This document shows positions 36,747-46,856 of a stretch of 64,000 bases of DNA, piece by piece. Origin of the DNA: Lucinisca nassula (lineage: Eukaryota > Mollusca > Bivalvia > Lucinida > Lucinidae); the NCBI GenBank assembly GCA_963580285.1, contig OY757011.1, positions 122,047,846 through 122,111,845 of the forward strand, given 5' to 3'. The position numbers and the translations under genes are program-made. Position 1 is the first letter of the stretch, and each line of letters opens with the position of its first letter. The notes under the pieces were generated by a model. It was not told the DNA's origin. It ran no database searches and saw only the letters and a list, made by a program, of their open reading frames with translations.

Positions 36747-37068
36747 GAGAAATGGAGTGGACAAGAAATTCAAGGCTCAAACTCGTGACTAGTTTGTGAA
36801 CATGGTATGGTAATGAGTTCTGCAAATCAGCTCGTGACGGCGAATATTTGACGGAAGTTTTTTTTCTGTTGGAATAACTTGCACCAACATTGACAGTATT
36901 ATGTCTTGTGTCTTCTTTTGCGGCTGGACCCCTGCTGGTCCGTGTCTATGCTTTTCAGGATGCGTGGTGGTTGGGTCTAAACTATGCGTTCTTAGTCTGT
37001 TTATAGTCCGATTATAATGTGGTCAGCCTGGGCGTAGACGCGTCCTGGCAATTTATCTTCTTTTTTTA

Positions 37069-37101
37069 TTTATTTATTTATTTATTTATTTTTGCGGGCC
37101 G
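37069..37101 (+). repeat. (TTTA)n microsatellite
   Basis: About 8 copies of TTTA. Confidence 0.9.
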
Positions 37102-37176
37102 TTGTTATTGCCTCTACGGGGACTGGTGATAGATTGCCGTGATGCGGCAATTCGTTAGATTTACATGCGTGCGCGG

Positions 37177-37258
37177 CGGCCCCCGCCCATCGGGGCTTGA
37201 AGAAATAGATGGGGTGCATGATGCTTCCACGCAGAGCTGAAACCGACCTGCACACAAG
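37177..37258 (+). mobile_element. SINE-G head fragment
   Basis: GCGGCCCCCGCCCATCGGGG to GAGCTGAAACCGACCTGC; then breaks into the duplicated segment. Confidence 0.75.
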
Positions 37259-37443
37259 CCTAGACTGAGCTACTTAGGGCGGCACAGGAGGAAAATTCAA
37301 GGCTCAAACTCATGACCTTAGTTTCTGAACTTAGTATAGTAATGAGTTCTGCAAATCAGCTCACAAAGGCGTATATTTGACTTCAGTTTTTTTTTTTTTT
37401 TTTTTTATGTTGTAATCAATATTGATCCAGTATCATGTCCTTG

Positions 37444-37598
37444 CAAATAAACCCTATTGGTTTCATTGGGCGGCATTACTTGAGAAGTCATTTCATCTCA
37501 ATGTCGGGTAACGGTCCCAAAAATGTGGAAGCGGCGTCAACAAAATGACCTAAATATTGTTGACGGGTCGTTAACCCCTAATTGAAACAAACAAACCA
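37444..37598 (+). mobile_element. SINE-G, 3' half
   Basis: ATAAACCCTATTGGTTTCAT to the CAAACAAACC tail. Confidence 0.75.
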
Positions 37599-37805
37599 TC
37601 GACGCCTATATTCATGTAATTTCTCGTTCGAAGTCCCAAATTGTACTTGCATGCTTGAGATGGTGCAGATCGTGCTTGTGAATAGTCTGTGCTAATTAGG
37701 GAACAAATCGGGTCACATGTGAGACGCCAAGCTCGGAATGTCAGGTGTTTTTCTCTTGGTACTCCGGTTAAACGATCAGCTCGATATAAGTGAAATAATC
37801 TTAAT

Positions 37806-37947
37806 CTTGAAAGTAGCTCAGTCGGATGCGCGTCTGACTGGTGATCAGGAGGACGCGGGTTCGATACCTTCCGGACTTGGCAACATTCTTTCGTGGAGAT
37901 TGATCATGAAATCTTCTTTATAGGCCGTAAAACAAAAAAAAAAAAAA

Positions 37948-37950
<3 letters not shown>
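37806..37950 (+). mobile_element. tRNA-Thr-like SINE, plus-strand copy
   Basis: AGTAGCTCAGTCGGATGCGC and ACGCGGGTTCGATACC boxes. The loop CTGGTGA gives anticodon GGT. The body GGAGATTGATCATGAAATC is shared with the 36598 copy; ends in an A-rich tail. Confidence 0.8.

Positions 37951-38001
<51 letters not shown>
37951..38001 (+). repeat. (AG)n microsatellite
   Basis: About 25 AG units with one interruption, directly after the SINE A-tail. Confidence 0.9.
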
Positions 38002-38385
38002 ATCATCGAATTCTTATGCGGGGGCTTAAGAGAGAGAGAGATTTCATTCCCGTTTTTTTTTTGTTTGCCTTGCCTGAGAGGGTGTGGCTACCTTTCAAAT
38101 TATGGCGATGTCCACACCTGTAAAAAGGTTTGAAATATTTCATAATTTTACCTGTTTTGTACCTTTAATCGAAGATCGACGTTTGGGTGCTTCTGCTGAC
38201 AAAGCGGCTTTTAAGTAATTGGCCAACAGTGACAAAATTGATCTTGTCGCAGCAGGCAAGAAAGGGGCTAATGCGAGCGATGCGACTTTGAATCTTGTTC
38301 TGTCGGGATCGGGCCTTGATCAGACTGGTCGGATGTGTACTAAGGTTGGCCATCTGTTTTTCTTTCGAGCCGTTGAACATTTTAT

Positions 38386-38572
38386 GATAAGCCTGTCCAG
38401 GAACCGCGGTGCGTCCATGCTAATAAAGCCTTTTGGTTTCATTGGGCGACAGGGCTTGAGATGTCATTTCATCTCAATGTCGGGTAAAAGTCCCACAAAA
38501 TTGAAAGCAACGTCTCCAAAATGACCTTTACATGGTTGACGGGGAAGTTAAACCTTAAATCAAACAAGTGAA
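38386..38572 (+). mobile_element. SINE-G, 5'-truncated
   Basis: AGCCTGTCCAGGAACCGCGG to the GACGGGGAAGTTAAACC tail. Confidence 0.8.
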
Positions 38573-39590
38573 ACAAAACCTTCTTAATCTGTGTTTACAC
38601 TGGTGTTTAACCCGCCCGGGAAGACGGGCACCTTTACTTCTATATAAATCTACAGATAGCATAAAAGAAGTGGTCGATACAATTACCCCAGACAGAAGAG
38701 ACAAAAAACACACACATGAAACTAATGAAACATCACAAGCGGAATGGTTAAAGGACAATTACATCTACGTTCCCAGAAAATGGCCAAATGACCAACCAAA
38801 ATACAAATACATTGAAGCAAGACGATTTCTAACAAAAATAAACGAAACCGCGACAGAAAAGGGTGCCGGGAAAGGGGGGGGGGGGGGTGCGGTTGAATCG
38901 ATTTTACGTGACCACAATTCTGTCAGACAAATACTTTATTTAATCCGCATGAAAGCTTTCTAACTCGTAAGAAGGGCATCTCCACGAACACACACACACA
39001 TACATACACTAATAATTATGGAGATGAAGCAATCGGGGAAACCGTGGTGAGAATCACTAAACGTTAGATTCCGGTATAGCATAAGTAACGGTTGTGCATT
39101 GTGGTTTGCAAACGTCATCAAGATATGCCAACGTCATTATGATGTAGCCGGTGCACTGGTAAACAAAGGCTTTGAAAAACCGTGTTCTATTTTGAATCTA
39201 ATTTTTCAAAACATGTTCTCGTCTAAGACTTAGGTAAGGATTGCATTTAAATAATCTGACAAACACATAAAAGTGACCTGTTTTATTTATCTAATCAATT
39301 TTATGTATTTGTTAAAATTGATTTTACCAAAGCGTGACAAAGAGATTTTTCTACCCGGGGGTACCGGAAACTGGACACGCAATGGCTGTCGTCAATTTTG
39401 ACAACATTTCAATCGTTGTTTATTTCGTCATGCTGATGTGTCAGAAAAAGTTATCCATGCCCTGCAATATAATTTGATATATATTTTCACGGCACACAGT
39501 CGGTATTTGCCGAGAACCTGTGGTTGAAGCACTTCAAAGGTGCATCAAAAACGCTTGCACTCCTGGCCATTTCTTACGAATGAATTTGTT
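38573..39590 (+). other. Spacer with a coding-like fragment
   Basis: 38590-38870 has an open frame with KSTDSIKEVVDTITPDRRDK and YIYVPRKWPNDQPKYKYIEA. The composition looks protein-like and it could be a transposon ORF fragment, but no family is recognised. A (G)12 run lies at 38876-38887. The rest is plain. Confidence 0.35.
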
Positions 39591-39597
39591 AAAAAAA

Positions 39598-39690
39598 AAA
39601 GGAGAATTACAGCAAGTCCTTCAGGTGTCCGAATTTTTTGGATCTTTACGGTAAACGACTCGAACACTGATTGCCTATTTCTGCTTCAGC
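39598..39690 (+). mobile_element. TIR-E / TIR-H end fragments
   Basis: GGAGAATTACAGCAAGTCC to GGATCTTTACGGTAAACG, then CGACTCGAACACTGATTGCC. Confidence 0.5.
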
Positions 39691-39904
39691 TGATGGCATT
39701 TTACATTGTATAAGACTGAATTTATTTTTTGGTTAGTCGTTTATGAATAGACCTAAAGTTATGTATACAGATGCAGTTATACTGTTGATGCCCTTCTGAA
39801 TGACTTCAACTCACCAGTGAAATTAAACTACACAAAAAGCTTTGTACGAAATCCAGGAAACGGCAGAACAGGTTTCTGATCAGTACCTACAGTTTGCTTA
39901 AAAT

Positions 39905-40264
39905 ACAGGTATTTAACTTACCGGCCCCGATAGCTCAGTTGGTAGAGTGTCCGCTCCGGGGAACGGGAGGTCTCGGGTTCGATCCCGGGCCGCGACATAC
40001 CAAAGTTGTTAAAAATGGTACTAGCTGCTCCTCGTTTGGCACTCAGATTTACGGGGTAGAGCTAGGACTGGTCGATCCAGTGTCAGGATAATGTGACTGG
40101 GTGTGGTATCATGTAATGTGTCTGGGACATGATACTTCAGTGAGGCAGCACTATAAACGTGAGCATTGAGCTCCCTGTCGCAACCAGACACCGTCGTGAT
40201 ATGACTGAAAGATTGTTGAAAGCGACGTTAAACCCGAATTCACACACACACACAGGTATTTAAC
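39905..40264 (+). mobile_element. V-SINE-like SINE (RUDI type) with target duplication
   Basis: tRNA head: GATAGCTCAGTTGGTAGAG (A box) and GGGTTCGATCCCGGGCC (B box). The body ends GATTGTTGAAAGCGACGTTA, the 3' module of V-SINEs reported from molluscs, then a CA tail. ACAGGTATTTAAC at 39905-39917 and 40252-40264 is a 13-bp target duplication; the SINE proper is 39918-40251. Confidence 0.88.
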
Positions 40265-40459
40265 CCATTTAGTTCCAGAAACCCCAAAATGGGTATTTGG
40301 CAAACAGTGCGGCATCTGATCCGGGCCTGCACTGTTTGCAAAAATTTCCGCCATTTTCCTAATAAATTTTGAAGAAAACACAACCAGACACCCTAAATTT
40401 TGAAATGGACTCCTGCTCTATATAAGGAGGAAGATTCCATTTGGTCTTAAATGGGTTAA
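40260..40459 (+). mobile_element. TTAA-B MITE
   Basis: TTAACCCATTTAGTTCCAG to TTGGTCTTAAATGGGTTAA. It overlaps the SINE's right target duplication, so one inserted beside the other. Confidence 0.82.
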
Positions 40460-40904
40460 AATTCAGGTATTTAAAGGGAAATTATACAGCCTTATGTTTC
40501 CACATTCAAAACCATTTTCCCGGTCTACGTTTAGAGACAATCTACCCAGTGCTGATTTACTTCCTAACATGGTTTGTTGTTGCATTCAGAAGGAAGGTTC
40601 ATTTACCTTGGTGCTAGATAAGCATGGCTTCAAAGTTTTAAAACTACCGTGCTCTTATTTTAGCATGTAATTTGTCTCCAAGTCGTAAATTTTAAAATGT
40701 CAACAATTGTTGTTGTTTTTCTTTTATCCCCCAACCAAAAAGGTTTGTGGGATACAGTGATTATCGTCGTCTGGTGTCTGTCCATCTGTATGTCTGCCCA
40801 TTCATAGAAAGACACAGCCTTGGGATCGTGGTTTGAAGTTGTGCATGTGCTTTTTTCAGAATCCTTCAATTAATTTTGTTCACTTTTTTCACATTTTTAA
40901 CTTA

Positions 40905-41033
40905 GACTTTTTTTTGTATGGTTCCGAATTCATAGTAGGTACCTTGTAGACTTTTTTTGTATGGTTCCGAATTCATAGTAGGTACCTTGTAGACTTTTTT
41001 TGTATGGTTCCGAATTCATAGTAGGTACCTTGT
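40905..41033 (+). repeat. 43-bp tandem triplication
   Basis: TAGACTTTTTTTGTATGGTT plus CCGAATTCATAGTAGGTACC three times, essentially identical. Confidence 0.9.
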
Positions 41034-41973
41034 GAGCATAACTCCTCCTACAGTTTTATACCGATCCTTCTGAAATTTTATAGGTGTCTTTATCATGGTT
41101 TGAAGTTGTGCATTTGCTTTTTTTTCAGAATCCTTGAATTAATTTTTTTCACTTTTTTCACATTTTTAACTTAGACTTTTTTCATGCTTCAATTCTATGA
41201 AAGAGTATAATGTAGTAGGTACCTTGTGAGCACAACTCCTCCTACAGTTTATTACCAATCCTTCCAAAATTTAAAAGTTGCTTGAATTATGGTCTGAAGA
41301 TATGCCTGTGTTTTTTACAGAATCTTAAAATAATTCTTTTCAGTTTTTATGCCCCCGGAATCTAAGAGATTCGGGGGCATATAATTTTTGGTCTGTCTGT
41401 CTGTTTGGCCGTTGGTCTGTCTACAAAAACCTGGGCATAACTTTTGAATGGTAATAGATAGAGCTTTCATATTTCACATGTGTATACCTTATCACAAGAC
41501 CTTCCCAGTGGTACCATAATTTTTGATCTCGTGACCTTGAACTTGACCTTTGACCTATATTTTTTTTTCAAAATTTTTAAAAACATTAACATTGGCCATA
41601 ACTTTCGATTGGTAAGTGATAGGGCTTTCATATTTCATATGTGCACTCATTGTCACAAGACCTTTCTAGTGGTACCATAATTTTTGACCTTGTGACCTTG
41701 ACCTACTTTTTAAAAACTATAACATTGGCCATACCTTTCGATTGGCAAGTGGTAGGGCTTTCATATTTCACATGTGCTCTCCTTGTCACAAGACCTTTCT
41801 AGTGGTACCATAATTTTTGACCTCGTGACCTTGACCTTGATGTTTGACCTTTTTTTATAAACTTTAACATTGGCCATAACTTTCGATTGGTAAGTAGTAG
41901 GGCTTTCACATTTCACACTTGCACTCCTTGTTACAAGACCTTTCTAGTGGTACCATAATTTTTGTCCATCCAG

Positions 41974-42007
41974 ACCACCCCCCCCCCCCCCCCCACCCCC
42001 CCCCCCT
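41974..42007 (+). repeat. Poly-C tract
   Basis: About 30 C with one A, at the junction between the two core types; its length is likely to vary. Confidence 0.9.
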
Positions 42008-42019
42008 CAAGGTCACTGT

Positions 42020-43640
42020 GGCTATTTTTAGAAAAACTTTGTCATCGCTCTAGCGCCAACATTTCTTTACTGATTTCAATATAACTTCACACAAATGTTC
42101 CTTATGACAATATCTCGAGCGAGTTCGACTTTCAAGGTCATGACCTCAAGGTCAAGGTCTCTGTGGCTATTTTTAGAAAAACTGTCATCGATCTAGCGCC
42201 TACATTTCTTCACCAATTTCAATATAACTTCACACAAATGTTCCTTACAAAAATATCTCGAGCGAGTTCGACTTTCAAGGTCATGGCCTTAAGGTCAAGG
42301 TCACTGTGGCTATTTTTAGAAAAACTTTGTCATCGCTCTAGCGCTTACATTTCTTCACCGATTTCAATATAACTTCACACAAATGTTCCTTATGACAATA
42401 TCGAGCGATTTGGACTTTCAAGGTCAAGGTCACTGTGGCTATTTTTAGAAAAACTTTGTCATCGCTCTAGCGACTACATTTCTCCACTGATTTCAATATA
42501 ACTTCCCACAAATGTTCCTTATGACAATACCTCGAACGAGTTCCACTTTCAAGGTCAAAGTCACTGTGGCTATTTTTAGAAAAACTGTCATTGCTCTAGT
42601 GCTTACATTTTTTCACCAATTTCAATATAACTTCACACAAATGTTCCTTATGACAATATCTCTAGCGAGTCCCACTTTCAAGGTCAAGGTCACTGTGGCT
42701 AATTTTAGAAAAACTTTGTCATCGCTCTAGCGCCTACATTTCTTCACTGATTTCAATATAACTTCACACAAATGTTCATTATGACAATATCCCAAGCGAT
42801 TTCGACTTTCAAGGTCAAGGTCACTGTGGCTATTTTTAGAAAAACTTTGTCATCGCTCTAGCGACTACATTTCTTCACCTATTTCAATAGAACTCCACAC
42901 AAATGTTCCTTATGACAATATCTCTAGCGAGTTCGACTTTCAAGGTCAGGGTCACTGTGGCTATTTTTAGAAAAACTTTGTCATCGCTCTAGCGCTTACA
43001 TTTCTTTACCGATTTCAATATAACTTCACACAAATGTTCCTTATGACAATATCTCAAGCGATTTCGACTTTCAAGGTCAAGGTCACTGTGGATATTTTTA
43101 GAAAAAACTTTGTCATCGCTCTAGCGACTACATTTCTTCACTGATTTCAATATAACTTCACACAAATGTTCCTTATGACAATACCTCGAGCGAGTTCAAC
43201 TTTAAAGGTCAAGGTCACTGTGGCTATTTTTAGAAAAACTTTGTCATTGCTCTAGCGCTTACATTTTTTCACCAATTTCAATATAATTTCACATAAATGT
43301 TCCTTAAGACAATATCTCAAGCGATTTTGACTTTCAAGGTCAAGGTCACTGTGGCTATTTTTAGAAAAACTTTGCCATCGCTCTAGCACCTACATTTATA
43401 TTGATGGATTTTAATGTTTCTTATGATGACATCTCGAGTTGCTTTGACTTTCAAGGTCATGACCTCAAGGTCAAGGACACTGTGGCTATTTTTAGAAAAA
43501 CTTTGTCATCGCTCTACCGCTTACATTTATTAACAGATTTTAATAAAACTTCACACAAAAGATGCTTATGATAATATCTTGAGCAAGATCTACTTTCGCG
43601 GTCAAGGTCACTATGTTTATTTATAGAGAAACATTGTCAT
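42020..43640 (+). repeat. 131-bp tandem repeat, about 12 copies
   Basis: GTCACTGTGGCTATTTTTAG, TGTCATCGCTCTAGCG, CACACAAATGTTCCTTATGA in each unit. Confidence 0.92.
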
Positions 43641-44289
43641 CACTCTAGTTTTACCTTGTTACCTTGATGTTTGACCTTTTTTTATTAAATTTAACATTGG
43701 CCATAACTTTCAATTGGTAAGTGATAGGGCTTTCATATTTCACATGTGCATACTATGTCACAAGACCTTTTCAACAATCCCATAATTTTTTACCTTGTGA
43801 CCTTGACCTACTTTTTTAAGACTTGAACATTGGCCATACCTTTTGATTGCTTAGTGATACTGCTTTCATATTTAACATGCGCTGTCCGGGGGGCATCAGT
43901 GTTTCACAAACACATCTTGTTTTTTTTCACATTTTCAACTTAAGAGTTTTTTTTGCGCATCTATAATATGAAACTGTATATGTAGTAGGTACATTGTGAG
44001 TGCAACTCCTCCTACAGTTTAAAACCGATCCTTCAGAATCTTTACAGCTGTTTTGATCAGGGTCTGAAATTGTGTGTGTGCCTTTTACAGAATCTTTTAA
44101 TTATTTTTTTTTCAGTTATACATTACTTACACTTTTTTGCATGGTTCCAATTCATAGTAGATACCTTAAGAGTGCAACTCCTATTACATTTACATGCCAG
44201 TACTTCAAAAACTTCACAGATGTTTCATTCATGGTCTGAAGATGTACATGTGCTTTCTATAGCATCTTGATTTTTTTTCTTTACTGTAT

Positions 44290-45395
44290 TGAACCCGCAT
44301 TAAGTGATAACAATGGTTGCCTGGTTAACTTACTTATTTTTTAACAGCAAAAATGAAAATAAGGTGGGGGACATAAATTCTCTGTTGTATTTGCTTATAC
44401 ATGAAGTTAAGAAGGCATGTCATGAACGAGAACCAAAATTCTGGATGCCATGATATTTTAGATCTCTCCCCTGACAATATAACCTTGTGATCGCAATAAC
44501 TGCAATACCCTTTGAGATATATTGATGAGACTTGATACAATTTACAGAGGGTTAAAGAACCATAACTCTGGGTACCATAGTATTTTAGTTATCTCCCCTG
44601 ACAATTTTACCTGTGATCACAATAACTCCTTCACCTTTTAAGCTATAGGTATAGTTGTATATGAGGTCAAGACAGCGTGTCGTGAGCAAGAACTACAACT
44701 CTGAATTTTATTTCTTGCACACCAGACAAGGAAATCCGTGATTTTACCCTGGGATAGAAATTCATGTTCTGACCCTGGTGTTCCGACCCCAAATCAAATA
44801 TAATCGCGTGTTTGATAAATTCACTGGTTGATTACAACCTCGTGCGCGGCGTCGTTCCTGTTGTGTCATCACAACATTGCGGACGTCGGTAACCGAAGTG
44901 ACAGCAGCATTAAAAATTTTTCAATAGAAATGGAAGGTATGCAAGAAAAAGAATCCTATATGGGTGTGAGGGGTGGATAGAAAAATCCGTCCCTCGGGAT
45001 CACTGTCCGGCATCACTCGGCAAGCCTCGTGATGCCGGACAGTGTCCCTCGGGACGGATTTTTCCATCCACCCCTCACACCCATATAAGATTCTTATAGT
45101 ATCTCCCCCGACAATATAATCTTGTGATCACAATAAGTGCAATACCCTTTGAGTTAGATATATTGATGGGACCTGGTACAATTGTACACAAGGTTAAGAA
45201 GGTGTGTCATGAGCAAAAACCATAACTCTGGGTCCCATAGTATTTTAGTTATCTCCCCTGACAATTTCACCTTGTGATTGCAATAACTTCAACACCTTTT
45301 GAGATATGTTGACACTACTTGGTATAGTTGTTCATGAAGTTAATGTGTGTCATGAGCAAGAACCACAACTTGGGTTAAACTTTGATTTGAGCAGT
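44290..45395 (+). mobile_element. HEL-type array interrupted by a palindrome element
   Basis: Units with CATAACTCTGGGTCCCATAG and TTATCTCCCCTGACAATTT; insert at about 44725-45100. Confidence 0.55.
44951..45093. repeat. Long near-perfect palindrome
   Basis: 66-nt arms (GAATCCTATATGGGTGTGAG...CACTGTCCGGCATCAC and its complement) around a 12-nt loop TCGGCAAGCCTC. A few mismatches where CCCTCGGGA occurs in both arms. Confidence 0.9.
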
Positions 45396-45404
45396 AAAGT
45401 CGTC

Positions 45405-45732
45405 TGATTTTTCTCCAATTTAACACTTCTCTTCCTGAATAAATTAGTTTAAACATATTTATTCATAGAATAAATTAAATTCGCCACACCCGATTTTTCT
45501 CCAATTTAACACTTCTCTTCCTGAATAAATTAGTTTAAACATATTTATTCATATAATAAATTAAATTGGCCACACCTTTTTCTGACTATCAGCCATTCAA
45601 ATTAGTCAATATAATATACATGTATTTATAATTTGCGTAGATCCTGATCTGATTGCTTTTAAGAAGCTATCTGATCTGGATCTGTACTGTTTGCAAAGGT
45701 TGGGGTTGTTGTGTTCAGCGTGGTAAAGGTTA
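45405..45732 (+). mobile_element. TTAA-A MITE with duplicated left end
   Basis: An 86-bp segment (ATTTTTCTCCAATTTAACAC onwards) occurs twice in tandem; then core and GGTAAAGGTTAA. Confidence 0.75.
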
Positions 45733-45883
45733 AGACTTTATGAGTGTTATAAATTTCATGCTCAGAACCATTTGAGCATGAAGAAAGTATCCAGGGTGAC
45801 CCGGATGAGCTGTGACATGTCAAGTGAAAAGAGGGATGTATGCACAGCGAAGACTAATCATCCTATGCTTCTGCAGTCTGAGT

Positions 45884-46109
45884 ACCGTAAAAATCATAAA
45901 AAGTGGGACACCTTGAGGACATGCTTTAATTCTCCTAAAAATTTTAACAAATTTGTTTTATTATAATCCAGGAAGGAGACCAAAAGATGCAGATGGAATG
46001 GCAAACAATGTAGACCCTGATCAGACTGCTCCTTCAGGAGCAGTCGGATCTGGGTCTGCACTGTTTGCTCAGACCTATCTGTCCCAATTCTTAGGATCAT
46101 TATGGTAGT
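45884..46109 (+). mobile_element. TIR-E MITE
   Basis: TACCGTAAAAATCATAAAAA to TTAGGATCATTATGGTA; GACTGCTCCTTCAGGAGCAG core. Confidence 0.85.
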
Positions 46110-46301
46110 CTTCACTCTTCACTGTTACATGTATCTGTATTGATGCCAGTGACACAGACCTTCACCATGCAGACAGAGAAGTCTGTGTTGACCGTGATGG
46201 AATGCAGGTTGATCTGAGTCTGTGCTGTATGTTCTTGTTTGAAGTAACAACAATTTGCTTGATGCACGTGTTGCCATTTTGCTACAAACATAAGCATTGT
46301 C

Positions 46302-46562
46302 AGCCTCAATAGCGCAGTGGTTAACGCGTTCGACTTATGATCGAGAGGTTGTGCGTTCGAACCAGCCACCGGTATCGGGGTGTGACTTGGGCAAGACACG
46401 TAATGACACTGCTCCACTCCACCCAGGTGTAAATGGGTAGCAGTGATGTAAAAGCCACTGCCTCTGTCTCGCGCACGCGTGAAAACACCCGGAATGAGTG
46501 TTCGAGAGCGATTCAATAAGCTTGGAGCTTTCATCGCAATCAAACTAAAATAAATTAGTATA
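46302..46562 (+). mobile_element. tRNA-derived SINE with conserved body
   Basis: A box ATAGCGCAGTGGTTAACGCG, B box TGCGTTCGAACCAGCC. The body has GACTTGGGCAAGACACGTAA and CCACCCAGGTGTAAATGGGT, a module seen in SINEs of many marine invertebrates. A-rich end. Confidence 0.82.
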
Positions 46563-46582
46563 AACTAAACATAAAAGAAGTA

Positions 46583-46737
46583 CAGGGATGCAGACTAACA
46601 GGCGCCCAGTAACCCAAGATGCCTAAGTTTTGGCCTGGGCGCCTAAGTTTCGAATAAAAATGCCTATTAACTTACTGTAAAATTTGGATTTAAGGCAATC
46701 TGGGCGCCTAAAGCAAATTGCTTAGTCTGTATCCCTG
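46583..46737. mobile_element. hAT-like MITE
   Basis: Ends CAGGGATGCAGACTAA and TTAGTCTGTATCCCTG, a 16-bp inverted pair with one mismatch, flanked by AAGTA on both sides. The inside repeats GGCGCCTAAG. Confidence 0.75.
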
Positions 46738-46856
46738 AAGTAGCTTTGATTTTATAGTTTTAACACACATATGAACCACATCACACACAAAAAAACCTGT
46801 CTGTAGTGCTTTCCCCCAGGTAATACTCAAAAGGGTGCTTTGATTGTATTTTTATG

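Larger units (their letters stand above)
36721..37440 (+). repeat. ~180-bp direct duplication
   Basis: 36721-36900 and 37262-37440 share GAGCTACTKAGGGCGGCACA, ATTCAAGGCTCAAACTC and AATGAGTTCTGCAAATCAGC at about 85% by eye. Confidence 0.75.
41349..43920 (+). mobile_element. HEL element with two alternating core types
   Basis: 5' palindrome GCCCCCGGAATC...GATTCGGGGGC; 3' GTGTTTCACAAACAC hairpin then ATCTTGT. Cores: type 1 (41460-41960 and 43650-43880, ACATTGGCCATAACTTTCGA) surrounds type 2 (42020-43640). Confidence 0.75.
40700..44290 (+). mobile_element. Outer HEL-type array, ~180-bp units, split
   Basis: Units carry CAACTCCTCCTACAGTTTA and TGCATGTGCTTTTTTCAG before 41348 and after 43921. Joining the flanks restores CAGTTTTT-CACATTTTCAAC. 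Confidence 0.6.

Noticed and set aside
39918..39995. Functional tRNA gene
   Set aside because: A and B boxes are present but the acceptor stem does not close and a SINE body follows, with a target duplication around the whole.
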